Assembly (NCBI GenBank): GCA_947598345.1
Contig: CANQFF010000006.1
Coordinates: 1 to 27,211, forward strand
Source of the DNA: an uncultured Bacilli bacterium
GTDB taxonomy: Bacteria > Bacillota_I > Bacilli_A > RF39 > UBA660
Direction: 5' to 3'
Length of the DNA: 27,211 nucleotides
A program made the translations under genes and the position numbers. Shown here one piece after another: positions 1-8,170 of this stretch. Numbering within the stretch: position 1 is the stretch's first letter; each line of letters starts with the position of its first letter. The notes beneath the pieces are model-generated. The model worked only from the letters and a program-made list of their open reading frames with translations. It made no database searches and was not told the origin of the DNA.

Positions 1-1004
1 TTTTTACTTTTAAGTAATTTATTTACAACTTCTATATCTTTAATATCAATGTTATATTTAGACTTAAAGTCTTTTTTATTTATACCATCAATCTTTCTAA
101 ATCCCAATATAAATTCATTTTCTATCTGTTCTTTTTTTGATACTTTATGTGACTCACTTATGTATTCTTTTTTTAAATACTTATTTAAACTTTTAGTATT
201 GTCGTATCTAACACCATCTATATAACCAGATGCTCCAACACCAAAGCCATAATATCCTAAATTATTCCAGTATGTTAAATTATGTAAGGACTCATATCCT
301 TCTTTAGAATAGTTACTTATTTCATAATGTTTATAACCATTACTATTTAATTTATCACATATAAGTTTATACATATCAAAGTCTATTTCTTCATCTATAT
401 TCTTAATACCATCTATATATAGTTTAGTATTAGGTTCTATCATTAAAGAATATATAGATATATGATTTATATCAAGACTTAAAAACTCATCTAAATCACT
501 ATTTAAATCACTTAGTGCCTCATTAGGGAAAGCATATATTAAATCTATATTTATATTATTAAACCCAATACTTTTTGACATATTTATTTTAGTTATAACA
601 TCTTTTTTAGTATGATTTCTATTTAAAAGCTTTAAAAACTTATCGTTAAATGTCTCTATACCGATACTAAGTCTATTTACTCCATTTTTATATAGGAACT
701 TTAACTTTTCAAAGTCTATGCTTTCTATATTACATTCAAATGTAAATTCTAATGAATCACTAACTTTAAATACCTTTATTATATTAAATAATTTATTTAA
801 CTGTTTAATATTTAAACAACTGGGAGTACCTCCACCTATATATATAGTATCAAGCACTTCTCCTTTATATCTTGATTTTATCTCACATTCTAACTCACTT
901 AAATATTCATCTATCCATTTATCATTTTTTATAAATTTACAAAAATCACAATAACTACAAATATTATCACAAAAAGGAATATGAATATATACTGATTTAA
1001 TCAT
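1..1004 (-). CDS. hemW: HemW, radical SAM heme chaperone (3' end cut by window edge)
   Basis: The frame is open from an ATG at 1004 to the left edge, giving about 334 residues; HemW is usually about 370-380, so the C-terminal tail is missing. Visible are the radical-SAM cluster motif (C12, C16, C19, within HIPFCDNICSYC), IYIGGGTPS and SIGIETFN typical of the HemN/HemW superfamily, and a HNLTYW sequence matching the HNxxYW heme-binding motif that separates HemW from true coproporphyrinogen dehydrogenase HemN. In the family it carries heme to apo-hemoproteins in the cytoplasm. The start overlaps the stop of the upstream gene as ATGA and lacks a well-spaced Shine-Dalgarno, so translational coupling is likely. 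lepA-hemW linkage is common in Firmicutes; here one extra gene lies between them. Confidence 0.93.
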   Translation of the reverse strand, partial: MIKSVYIHIPFCDNICSYCDFCKFIKNDKWIDEYLSELECEIKSRYKGEVLDTIYIGGGTPSCLNIKQLNKLFNIIKVFKVSDSLEFTFECNIESIDFEKLKFLYKNGVNRLSIGIETFNDKFLKLLNRNHTKKDVITKINMSKSIGFNNINIDLIYAFPNEALSDLNSDLDEFLSLDINHISIYSLMIEPNTKLYIDGIKNIDEEIDFDMYKLICDKLNSNGYKHYEISNYSKEGYESLHNLTYWNNLGYYGFGVGASGYIDGVRYDNTKSLNKYLKKEYISESHKVSKKEQIENEFILGFRKIDGINKKDFKSKYNIDIKDIEVVNKLLKSK

Positions 1005-1729
1005 TTATATTTTTTATTCCCCTTATTTATTTTATCTAATACTTTATTTTCTATTTTTGTAACCATGGTTTTTGTAATGCCGAAATATTTTGCTGTATCT
1101 TCACTAGATCTAATATCACCATTATTAAATCTATATTTTAATATATCTATTTCTCTTTTTTCAAGATCAGATTCATCTGATAATATTTCTTCTATATTAC
1201 CTTCAAATTTTCTTAACATACCATATCTATTATTAAATAGTTCTTTTTTTATATTTAATGCGATAGATGCACCAAATATTTCTTCTACTCTATTATCAGT
1301 TAAACAATCATAAATATAATCTACCGTATATCTATTTTCAAAATAATCACTTATTTCTTTCAAAGTAGAATATGGATTGTTACTAAAATAAGTTACAATA
1401 TATATAATATCATTTCTCTTTATAGCCTCAGCATCTTTATTACCTTTAACTAAGCCAGAAAAATTTCCTGATGAATCTTTTGTACTATGATAATTATTAA
1501 ATGTTGTAAGACCACCTTTTCTATTGCCTTTAATTCTATTCTCATATAACTGTTCACTTATTTTTTTACCTGTTTTAGGTATTAAAATATTACTACAAGT
1601 TTGTGAAGTTAAATATCTTTGGCAAGATGATTTGGGTACATTTGTATATTCACTAATTTCATTAATAGATGCATATGGATTTTGTAAAAAATAATTAACT
1701 ACTAATCTTTTCTTTTCTTCTGTATTCAT
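1001..1729 (-). CDS. Putative transcription regulator: two SpoIIID-like HTH units plus sigma region-4-like domain
   Basis: A 242-residue soluble protein. Two segments resemble each other: one near residues 3-70 (VVNYFLQNPYASINEISEY) and one near 107-172 (IVTYFSNNPYSTLKEISDY). Each looks like a helix-turn-helix followed by a linker; the first ends NRKGGLTTFNNY, which recalls the RHIRGGEAT-type end of the sporulation regulator SpoIIID. The last 50 residues (KREIDILKYRF, then VTKIENKVLDKI) resemble sigma-70 region 4.2. No sigma region 2 is visible, so it is not a complete sigma factor. The ATG at 1729 is preferred over a GTG at 1735, because GAGGAG at 1736-1741 would overlap the GTG but sits 6 bases before the ATG. 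It follows lepA directly and overlaps hemW by ATGA, so the three are probably cotranscribed. The target is unknown and the SpoIIID resemblance is by eye. Confidence 0.7.
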   Translation of the reverse strand: MNTEEKKRLVVNYFLQNPYASINEISEYTNVPKSSCQRYLTSQTCSNILIPKTGKKISEQLYENRIKGNRKGGLTTFNNYHSTKDSSGNFSGLVKGNKDAEAIKRNDIIYIVTYFSNNPYSTLKEISDYFENRYTVDYIYDCLTDNRVEEIFGASIALNIKKELFNNRYGMLRKFEGNIEEILSDESDLEKREIDILKYRFNNGDIRSSEDTAKYFGITKTMVTKIENKVLDKINKGNKKYK

Positions 1730-1731
1730 AT

Positions 1732-3528
1732 TCACTCCTCATTCATGCTAAGTACTGCTAGAAAGGCTTCTTGTGGTACTTCGACACTACCAACCATTTT
1801 CATTCTTTTTTTACCTTCTTTTTGTTTTTCTAAGAGTTTTCTTTTTCTAGATACATCCCCACCATAACATTTAGCAAGAACATTTTTTCTAACTGCTTTT
1901 ATATCACTACGAGCTATTGCTTTAGTACCAATAACTGCTTGTATTGGTATTTCAAATTGTTGTCTAGGTATCAATTTTTTTAAATTTTCAACTATTGCTT
2001 TACCTCTTTTGTACGCAAAATCTTTATGTACAATTAAACTTAATGCATCTACTATATCTCCATTTAACAAAATATCCATTTTAACTAAATTACTTACTTT
2101 ATATCCAATAAGTTCATAATCAAATGAAGCATATCCTTTTGTATAGCTTTTTAATTTATCGAAAAAATCATATACTATTTCTGATAAAGGAATTTCATAA
2201 TGGATATTAACTCTAATACTATCTATATATTCCATAGATATAAAATTTCCTCTTTTGTTTTGACAAAGTTCCATAATTGAACCTATATATTCACTAGGTA
2301 CGAATATATTCGTTTTTATATATGGTTCTTTTATAGCTTTTATTTTCTGTCTATCAGGCATTTTTGATGGACTATCTATATAAATTATACTTTTATCAGT
2401 TAATTCTATTTCATATATTACTGATGGAGATGTTGCGATTAAATCTATATTAAATTCTCTTTCTATTCGCTCTTCTATTATTTCCATGTGCAATAAACCT
2501 AAAAAACCACATCTAAATCCAAATCCTAAAGCTTCTGATGTTTCTGGTTCAAACTCCAACGATGCATCATTTAATTTTAATTTTTCAAGTGCTTCTCTAA
2601 GATCTGGAAATTTATTTGATTCTATTGGATATAATCCACAAAATACCATTGGTTTCACTTTTTTATAACCCGGTAGTGCAGATCCGGGATCAGAAGCTAG
2701 TGTTATTGTATCTCCTACTTCAACATCATCTATTTTTTTTATACTAGCACATAGATAACCTACTTCACCTGTTATTAATTCTTTTTTCTTTTTTATGTTT
2801 GGAGTATTAACGCCTAGTTCCACTACATCATAAATAGTATTAGAAGAAAACATTTTTATTTTATCTCCTATTTTTACTTTTCCATTAACAATTCTAACAA
2901 GTGTTACTATACCTCTATATGGATCAAAATAACTATCAAAAATAAGTGCCTGTAATTTATCGTTAACATCACCTTTAGGAGCTGGGATTTTATTTATTAC
3001 AGCTTCTACTAATTCTTTTATTCCTATTCCTTTTTTAGCACTACAAAGCATTATTTCTTCTTCCTTAAAACCGAGATTATTTATTAATTCTTTTTTTACT
3101 CTTTCTATATCTGCATTAGGCAAATCTATTTTATTTATTACAGGAATTATAGTTAAATCATTTTCCATAGCTAAATAAAGATTTGCTAGAGTTTGTGCTT
3201 CTATACCTTCACAAGCATCTACAACTAGTATCGCACCCTCACAAGCGGCTAAACTTCTAGAGACTTCATATGAAAAATCTACATGTCCTGGTGTATCTAT
3301 TAAATGTAAAAAATAATCTTCATTATTATATTTATAATTTAATTGTACAGAGTTTAATTTTATTGTAATTCCTCTTTCTCTTTCTATATCCATACTATCT
3401 AATAATTGTTCTTGTCTTTCTCTTTCATCAACAGCTCCCGTAATATCAAGTATTCTATCAGCTAATGTACTTTTACCGTGATCAATATGAGCTATTATAC
3501 AAAAATTTCTAATGTTTTCCTGTTTCAT
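1732..3528 (-). CDS. lepA: Elongation factor 4 (LepA), ribosomal back-translocase GTPase
   Basis: Full length at 598 residues, normal for LepA. The GTPase domain shows G1 (AHIDHGKST, about residues 13-21), G3 (DTPGHVDFSYEVSRSLAA), G4 (NKID) and G5 (SAK). EF-G-like domains follow. The LepA-specific C-terminus has YGGDVSRKRKLLEKQKEGKK, a basic stretch that contacts tRNA/rRNA in the known structure. The protein binds ribosomes and remodels stalled or mis-translocated complexes, and is linked to translation under ionic stress. The stop is TGA, and the protein ends exactly where the family ends, so TGA is read as stop here. The start has GAGGTGA 5 bases upstream. An extended -10 promoter lies right after the cca terminator, and the regulator and hemW follow without a gap. 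Confidence 0.98.
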   Translation of the reverse strand: MKQENIRNFCIIAHIDHGKSTLADRILDITGAVDERERQEQLLDSMDIERERGITIKLNSVQLNYKYNNEDYFLHLIDTPGHVDFSYEVSRSLAACEGAILVVDACEGIEAQTLANLYLAMENDLTIIPVINKIDLPNADIERVKKELINNLGFKEEEIMLCSAKKGIGIKELVEAVINKIPAPKGDVNDKLQALIFDSYFDPYRGIVTLVRIVNGKVKIGDKIKMFSSNTIYDVVELGVNTPNIKKKKELITGEVGYLCASIKKIDDVEVGDTITLASDPGSALPGYKKVKPMVFCGLYPIESNKFPDLREALEKLKLNDASLEFEPETSEALGFGFRCGFLGLLHMEIIEERIEREFNIDLIATSPSVIYEIELTDKSIIYIDSPSKMPDRQKIKAIKEPYIKTNIFVPSEYIGSIMELCQNKRGNFISMEYIDSIRVNIHYEIPLSEIVYDFFDKLKSYTKGYASFDYELIGYKVSNLVKMDILLNGDIVDALSLIVHKDFAYKRGKAIVENLKKLIPRQQFEIPIQAVIGTKAIARSDIKAVRKNVLAKCYGGDVSRKRKLLEKQKEGKKRMKMVGSVEVPQEAFLAVLSMNEE

Positions 3529-3544
3529 TCAGTTCACCTCAATT

Positions 3545-3553
3545 ATTATATCA
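3545..3553 (-). promoter_or_regulatory. Extended -10 promoter of lepA (TGATATAAT)
   Basis: TGATATAAT on the minus strand is a perfect extended -10 (TGN before TATAAT). The best -35, 17 bases upstream, is TTTAAA at 3568-3573, inside the cca terminator loop. The predicted start near 3538 falls in the Shine-Dalgarno (3534-3540), so the leader would be about 10 nucleotides. Confidence 0.55.
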
Positions 3554-3580
3554 AAAAAACATATTAATTTAAATATGTTT
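3553..3580 (-). terminator. Intrinsic terminator of cca
   Basis: Nine-bp stem (AAACATATT with AATATGTTT) followed by a run of seven T on the minus strand. The cca stop codon (3564-3566) lies inside the hairpin. The T-run abuts the lepA extended -10 box. Confidence 0.75.
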
Positions 3581-4658
3581 CTAATAAATAATATTTTATT
3601 TTATCTTTATCATTTTCAAGTGATTTATTTACTATTTTATATTCGATATCGTTAAATATTTCCTTTAAAAACTGCCCAGGATTTTTATTTAATAACTCAC
3701 AAATTTCTTTAGCTTCTATTTTTATTTCTGTTTTATTATGTATATATAAACTATTATATCTTTTATTAACTTCTTTTTTATCTATACCTTTTATCTCACT
3801 AACTATTGTAGATATATATAATCCGTATTTATATAAATTATTATTATCAAGTAAATCTTTATTCATTAATTCATTTATTTTTACTATAGATTCTTTTTCA
3901 GCATTATTAAATGAATATTTATCTAATACATCTAATTGTGACCATATACCTATTGGATATGTTGTTGGAATTAATTTATTTAAATTATGTAATTCCAAAG
4001 GTCCGTCTAACCCAAGATCTAATAAAAGTTCTATACCATATTTTGAATTAGTACTAGAAAATATTTTATCTAATTCTTCTTTTTTTCTATAATATGACAG
4101 AGTTCTTAAAAGATATCTATGTTTTATAATCGCATCTTTAAGTTCATCATCTAGTTTAAAGTTTAAAATAGTAGCGAATCTAATAGCTCTAAGTATTCTA
4201 AGAGAATCTTCATATATTTTTAAATCAGCATTCCCAACTGTTTTTATTATTTTGTTATTAATATCTTCTTTACCGTTTAAAAAATCTAGTAATTCTCCAT
4301 CTTTATTTATGCACATTGTATTCATAGTAAAATCTCTTCGTTTTAAATCTTCAACTAAATCTGTTATATATTCTATTTCTATAGGTTTTCTATTATTTAG
4401 ATATTTTATATCTTTTCTATAAGTTGTTATTTCAAAACGCATATTATTCATTATCAATGTAACTGAACCATATTGTTCTGCTTTTAATGTAGAGCCACCA
4501 AATATATTTTTTAATTCTTTGGGTGTTGCGCTTGTACATATATCGTAATCTACACTTTCTTTCCCCATATATAAATCTCTTGGATATCCTCCAACTAAAT
4601 AAGCTTCATATCCATTACTATTTATAGTTTTTAATATTTTAAGCGCTGTTTCATTCAT
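3564..4658 (-). CDS. cca: CCA tRNA nucleotidyltransferase (class II)
   Basis: A 364-residue enzyme that adds or repairs the 3' CCA end of tRNAs using CTP and ATP. The N-terminal nucleotidyltransferase core shows GG (23-24), RD (27-28) and the metal-binding DYD pair (D37, D39) in SVDYDICTSATP. RRDFTMNTMC and EDSLRILRAIRFA are the class II motifs that shape the nucleotide pocket and the neck domain. The tail is somewhat shorter than Bacillus Cca. Class II members are either full CCA-adding or split A-adding/CC-adding enzymes; since only one gene is visible I call it CCA-adding, but the split type cannot be excluded. The start is well supported by GGAGGT six bases before the ATG. A terminator follows, so it is probably a single-gene unit. 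Confidence 0.95.
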   Translation of the reverse strand: MNETALKILKTINSNGYEAYLVGGYPRDLYMGKESVDYDICTSATPKELKNIFGGSTLKAEQYGSVTLIMNNMRFEITTYRKDIKYLNNRKPIEIEYITDLVEDLKRRDFTMNTMCINKDGELLDFLNGKEDINNKIIKTVGNADLKIYEDSLRILRAIRFATILNFKLDDELKDAIIKHRYLLRTLSYYRKKEELDKIFSSTNSKYGIELLLDLGLDGPLELHNLNKLIPTTYPIGIWSQLDVLDKYSFNNAEKESIVKINELMNKDLLDNNNLYKYGLYISTIVSEIKGIDKKEVNKRYNSLYIHNKTEIKIEAKEICELLNKNPGQFLKEIFNDIEYKIVNKSLENDKDKIKYYLLETYLN

Positions 4659-4676
4659 AATGTTACCTCCTACTAT

Positions 4677-4685
4677 ATTATATCA
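4677..4685 (-). promoter_or_regulatory. Extended -10 promoter of cca (TGATATAAT)
   Basis: The nonamer is identical to that before lepA and also follows a T-run (TTTTTTGATATAAT). The -35 is weak (TTTATA 17 bases upstream). The predicted start near 4670 coincides with the GGAGGT of cca, implying a leader of about 12 nucleotides. Confidence 0.55.
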
Positions 4686-4704
4686 AAAAATAATTTTTAT
4701 ATAA

Positions 4705-4731
4705 AGAAAAAAAAGCACTAATTTAATGCTT
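4705..4731 (-). terminator. Intrinsic terminator of the HU gene
   Basis: AAGCA at 4727-4731 pairs with TGCTT at 4713-4717 on the minus strand and is followed by eight T, then CTTT. The HU stop codon (4718-4720) lies in the loop, and the 5' arm is the last coding sequence of HU. Confidence 0.65.
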
Positions 4732-4990
4732 CTTTTAATTTAGATCCAGCTTTTCCTTTAACTGCTACTCTAGCAGGTATTTTTACTGTTTCACCAGTTC
4801 TTGGATTACGACCTTCTTTAGCAGCTTTTTTCTCAGCTGAGAAAGTGAAGAAACCAGTTAAAGTTACTTTTCCTTCTGATTTTAATCCTTTAGTTACACC
4901 CTCTTGGAATGCTTCTAATGCTTTAGCAGCATCTACTTTTGTTAATCCTGCATTTTCTGCAATATAATTTACTAAATCTGTTTTAGTCAT
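4718..4990 (-). CDS. hup: DNA-binding protein HU
   Basis: A 90-residue homodimeric nucleoid protein of the HU/IHF family, at exactly the normal length. The family signature GFFTFSAEKKAAKEGRNPRTG is nearly complete and gives the beta-arm with the intercalating proline in RNPRTGE; the N-terminus MTKTDLVNYIAENAGLTK matches helix 1. It bends and compacts DNA without strong sequence specificity. GGGAGGT precedes the ATG at a good distance. It stands alone between dnaJ and cca with its own terminator and probably its own promoter. Confidence 0.97.
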   Translation of the reverse strand: MTKTDLVNYIAENAGLTKVDAAKALEAFQEGVTKGLKSEGKVTLTGFFTFSAEKKAAKEGRNPRTGETVKIPARVAVKGKAGSKLKEALN

Positions 4991-5039
4991 GTAGACTACC
5001 TCCCTATCTAATTAAATAAGCTACCTTGCTTACAATTTA

Positions 5040-5068
5040 ATATTATCATATCTATCTTTCGAATGCAA
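5040..5068 (-). promoter_or_regulatory. Possible promoter of the HU gene
   Basis: TTGCAT (5063-5068) and TAATAT (5040-5045) are 17 bases apart on the minus strand; an alternative -10, GATAAT, has a 15-base spacer. Neither is near consensus, but the 160-base gap between dnaJ and HU should hold a promoter and this is the best candidate seen. Confidence 0.35.
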
Positions 5069-5127
5069 CATTTTTATTAAAAATTTTTAATTTTTTCTTA
5101 GTTTTTCGCAAAAAATATCAGTAAAAC

Positions 5128-5157
5128 TAAATAATTAGACTCATAGTAAATTATTTA
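5128..5157 (-). terminator. Possible terminator at the end of the hrcA-dnaJ operon
   Basis: An inverted repeat of 9 bp (arms 5128-5136 and 5149-5157) encloses the dnaJ stop region. The stop codon at 5151-5153 is inside an arm. Only four T follow, so termination strength is doubtful. Confidence 0.4.
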
Positions 5158-6296
5158 ACCTTTTTTAAGTAATCATCAAATTTTTTAAATTCATTTGTCT
5201 TTAAATCAGTATTACTTAATTCTTCAAATAATTTTTTCTGTTTTTTATCTATTTTATCAGGAACAATAACATTTATAACTACATACATATTACCTTTTGA
5301 TCCAGTTCTTAAATCTTCTATTCCTTTGCCTTTCATTCTATGTTTATCACCGGTTCTGGCACCTGGTTCGATTGAAAGTTTAACTACACCATAAAGTGTT
5401 GGTATCTCTTTCTTACATCCAAGAACAGCATCTGTTATAGTGATAGGAAGTTCTAAATATATATCATTTCCGTCCCTTTCATATATTGGGTGTTCTTTAA
5501 CTCTAAACTCTAAATATAAGTCTCCATTTGGTCCACCATTAGTTCCACTATCTCCTTTTCCAGCTAATCTTAGTTGAGTACCTGTATCTACACCTGCTGG
5601 TATTTTGACTTCTATATCCTTATTTTCTTTTATTTTACCTGTACCCCTACATTTAGAACAATTTGATTCATAAACTTTGCCTTTTCCATTACACTCTGGA
5701 CAAGTTGTTCTAGTCATAAATGAGCCAAATAATGTACTTTGTTCTTTAGTAATAGTTCCACTACCGTAACAAGCTGGGCAAGTTTTTTCACCTTTGCCAC
5801 CTTTTCCATTACACTCTTTACAACTATCATAAACATCTAAGTTTATAGTCTTTTTACATCCAAAAACAGCTTCATCAAAATCTATGTCAACTCTCATTAG
5901 TCTATCAGAACCACGAGTAGCCCTACTTCCCCCTCTTTCTTTACTTCTACCACCAAATCCAGAGAAATTAGAAAATCCTGAAAAAGCACCACCAAAAGAT
6001 TGACCAAAGATTTCACTTAATATATCACTAATATCGAAATCTGAAAAATCAAATCCTGCGCCACCATTCATTTGATCAAATGCAGCATGACCAAACTGAT
6101 CATATTGTTTTCTTTTAGATTCATCACTTAAAACTGCATACGCTTCTTGAGCTTCCTTAAATTTTTCAGCAGCATCTGGTTCTTTAGACACATCAGGGTG
6201 GTATTTCTTAGCTAGTTTTCTAAAAGCACTTTTTATTTCTTTTTCATCAGCGTCTTTTGATACACCTAAGACTTCATAATAATCTCTTTTATTCAT
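5151..6296 (-). CDS. dnaJ: Chaperone protein DnaJ (Hsp40)
   Basis: A 381-residue type I J-protein, full length. The N-terminal J-domain carries HPD at residues 33-35, which triggers DnaK ATP hydrolysis. A Gly/Phe-rich linker (GGAGFDFSDFD onward) follows. The zinc domain has all four CxxCxGxG repeats (CKECNGKG, CPACYGSG, CPECNGKG, CSKCRGTG), then two substrate-binding beta domains. It delivers unfolded clients to DnaK. AAAGGAGG precedes the ATG. It lies 39 bases downstream of pepF and is probably the last gene of the CIRCE-controlled operon. A hairpin overlaps its stop codon. Confidence 0.98.
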   Translation of the reverse strand: MNKRDYYEVLGVSKDADEKEIKSAFRKLAKKYHPDVSKEPDAAEKFKEAQEAYAVLSDESKRKQYDQFGHAAFDQMNGGAGFDFSDFDISDILSEIFGQSFGGAFSGFSNFSGFGGRSKERGGSRATRGSDRLMRVDIDFDEAVFGCKKTINLDVYDSCKECNGKGGKGEKTCPACYGSGTITKEQSTLFGSFMTRTTCPECNGKGKVYESNCSKCRGTGKIKENKDIEVKIPAGVDTGTQLRLAGKGDSGTNGGPNGDLYLEFRVKEHPIYERDGNDIYLELPITITDAVLGCKKEIPTLYGVVKLSIEPGARTGDKHRMKGKGIEDLRTGSKGNMYVVINVIVPDKIDKKQKKLFEELSNTDLKTNEFKKFDDYLKKVK

Positions 6297-6335
6297 ACAA
6301 CATCCTCCTTTAATTTTAATAATCTTCCTAAAATA

Positions 6336-8126
6336 TTATACGAGTTTTTTTAATTCTTCTAACTTTTCTTTAAACATAGAAAGTGCTTCTTCAATTGGTG
6401 TTGGAGTAGTCATATCAACACCAACTCTTTTAAGTATATTAAGTGGATAATCAGATCCTCCACTACTTAAAAATTCTAAATATTTCTTTTGAGTTTCATT
6501 ATCTTTTTTTAATATACGACTAGCTATTGATAATGCACTTGAAAGTCCTGTTGCATATTTATATACATAAAATGGTGTATAAAAATGTGGTATTCTAGAC
6601 CATTCATATCTAATATCCTCATCACTTACTACACTATCCCCATAATATAATTTATTAAGTTCATAATATGTATTTGATATTTCTTCTTCTGTTAAAGGTA
6701 CTCCTTCTTGTTCCTTTTCATGCATTATCATTTCAAATTCAGCAAACATAGTTTGTCTAAATATAGTAGTTCTCACTGTATCTAAAAATTCAGTTAAATA
6801 AAATATTTTATCTTCTTTTGTTTTAGCGTTTTTATACATATAATCATTTATTATTACTTCATTAACTGTAGACGCTATTTCTGCTAAAAAGATTGGATAA
6901 TTTGAATCTACATAATTTTGAGACTTTTTTGAATAATAAGAATGCATTGAGTGACCCAATTCATGTCCCATAGTACTTACTGCATCACTAGTATCATTAT
7001 AGTTTAATAATAGGTATGGATATGAATCATAACATCCCCAAGAATATGCACCAGACTTTTTACCACTAGATGGATATATATCTATCCATTTTTCTTCAAA
7101 AGCCTTATTTAAATCATGTATATATTTATCTCCTAATGGTTTAAGAGCTTCAAAAATTATTTTCTTTCCTTCATCGAAAGGAATCGAATCGTTATCAGAT
7201 TCAACTAAATCGACATATATATCATACATATGAAGTTTATCAATACCTAATATTTTAGCTCTTAAATCCATATAATCATACATTACATCCATATTTTTAT
7301 GTATAGTTTCTATTAAATTTTTATAAACATTTATATTTATATCATCCTCAAACAAACTTCTTTCAAGAGTTGATGAATATTTTTTTACATTAGTTATAAA
7401 TGAAGATTCCTTAATCTGTCCTACATAGATAGAAGCAAGTGTATTTTTCAAAGATTTATAATAATTATACATTGAATGAAAAGCTGACTTTCTTACATTT
7501 CTATCTTTACTTTTCATAAAATTTATATAATTACTTGATGTAAGCTTTACACTTTCCCCTTTTTCATTATTTACGAAACCTAAATCGATATCAGCATTAT
7601 TTATATTGTTGAATGCTTCAGCACAATTTCCAAATGAATTTAATGCCTTTGTAAATATTTCTTGTTCATTTAAACATAGTGAATGTGGTTTATATCTATA
7701 TATTTGTTCTAAATAAAATCTATATTCTTTTAATTTTTCATTTTGATTTATATATTCTAATACTTTTTCATATTCACTTTCTAACATTTCTGGTTCTATA
7801 AATGAATACTTTTCACTTAAAGATTCACCTAATTTTTCTATCTTCATTTTTAATGATTTATTTTTATTATTTTTTGTATCTACATCGAAATTCATCTTTG
7901 AATAAACAAATAATTTATTCAATATTCTATCTTGTTCTTCTGTTATCTTTAAAAATTTATATAAACTATCACTACTATCCATAATATGGTTTTTAAACTC
8001 TAATATTTTTGGAGTCAAATCTTCTACTTGTTTTATATCTTTATTTACACTGCTTTCATCTTTATACATAGAGTCTAAATCCCATTTGTATTCGCTAGGT
8101 ACTTCTTCTCTAGTCTTATATTCCAT
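6336..8126 (-). CDS. pepF: Oligoendopeptidase F (M3B zinc metallopeptidase)
   Basis: A 596-residue cytosolic peptidase, normal length for PepF. The zinc site HELGH is at 388-392 and the third ligand is the glutamate of FLAEIAST (about 416), as in family M3. The M3 C-terminal motif region FYVYKYATGLSSA is also present, as is the PepF N-terminal domain opening YKWDLDSMY. The family cleaves oligopeptides of roughly 7-17 residues in peptide turnover. AAGGAG precedes the ATG. Its place between dnaK and dnaJ is uncommon; in Bacillus those two are adjacent. That suggests heat-shock co-expression to clear peptide products, which is inference. A perfect hairpin separates it from dnaK. Confidence 0.96.
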   Translation of the reverse strand: MEYKTREEVPSEYKWDLDSMYKDESSVNKDIKQVEDLTPKILEFKNHIMDSSDSLYKFLKITEEQDRILNKLFVYSKMNFDVDTKNNKNKSLKMKIEKLGESLSEKYSFIEPEMLESEYEKVLEYINQNEKLKEYRFYLEQIYRYKPHSLCLNEQEIFTKALNSFGNCAEAFNNINNADIDLGFVNNEKGESVKLTSSNYINFMKSKDRNVRKSAFHSMYNYYKSLKNTLASIYVGQIKESSFITNVKKYSSTLERSLFEDDININVYKNLIETIHKNMDVMYDYMDLRAKILGIDKLHMYDIYVDLVESDNDSIPFDEGKKIIFEALKPLGDKYIHDLNKAFEEKWIDIYPSSGKKSGAYSWGCYDSYPYLLLNYNDTSDAVSTMGHELGHSMHSYYSKKSQNYVDSNYPIFLAEIASTVNEVIINDYMYKNAKTKEDKIFYLTEFLDTVRTTIFRQTMFAEFEMIMHEKEQEGVPLTEEEISNTYYELNKLYYGDSVVSDEDIRYEWSRIPHFYTPFYVYKYATGLSSALSIASRILKKDNETQKKYLEFLSSGGSDYPLNILKRVGVDMTTPTPIEEALSMFKEKLEELKKLV

Positions 8127-8143
8127 ATTTTCTCCTTAATCTA

Positions 8144-8169
8144 AGAAGTTCTAGTTACCTAGAACTTCT
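8144..8169 (-). other. Perfect 11-bp intercistronic hairpin between dnaK and pepF
   Basis: AGAAGTTCTAG, loop GTAA, CTAGAACTTCT on the minus strand, starting directly after the dnaK stop codon. The loop reads GUAA in RNA, a GNRA-type tetraloop. No T-run follows, so it is not a normal terminator; an mRNA stability or processing element is more likely. Confidence 0.75.
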
Positions 8170-8170
8170 A

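Noticed and set aside
1..1004. Oxygen-independent coproporphyrinogen III dehydrogenase HemN.
   Set aside because: The HNLTYW heme-binding motif and linkage to lepA indicate HemW; no heme biosynthesis genes are nearby.
1732..1741. Use of genetic code 4 (TGA as Trp), considered because of the AT-rich, mycoplasma-like composition.
   Set aside because: lepA and the regulator end in TGA exactly at expected ends, spoVIF also ends in TGA, and Trp is encoded by TGG.
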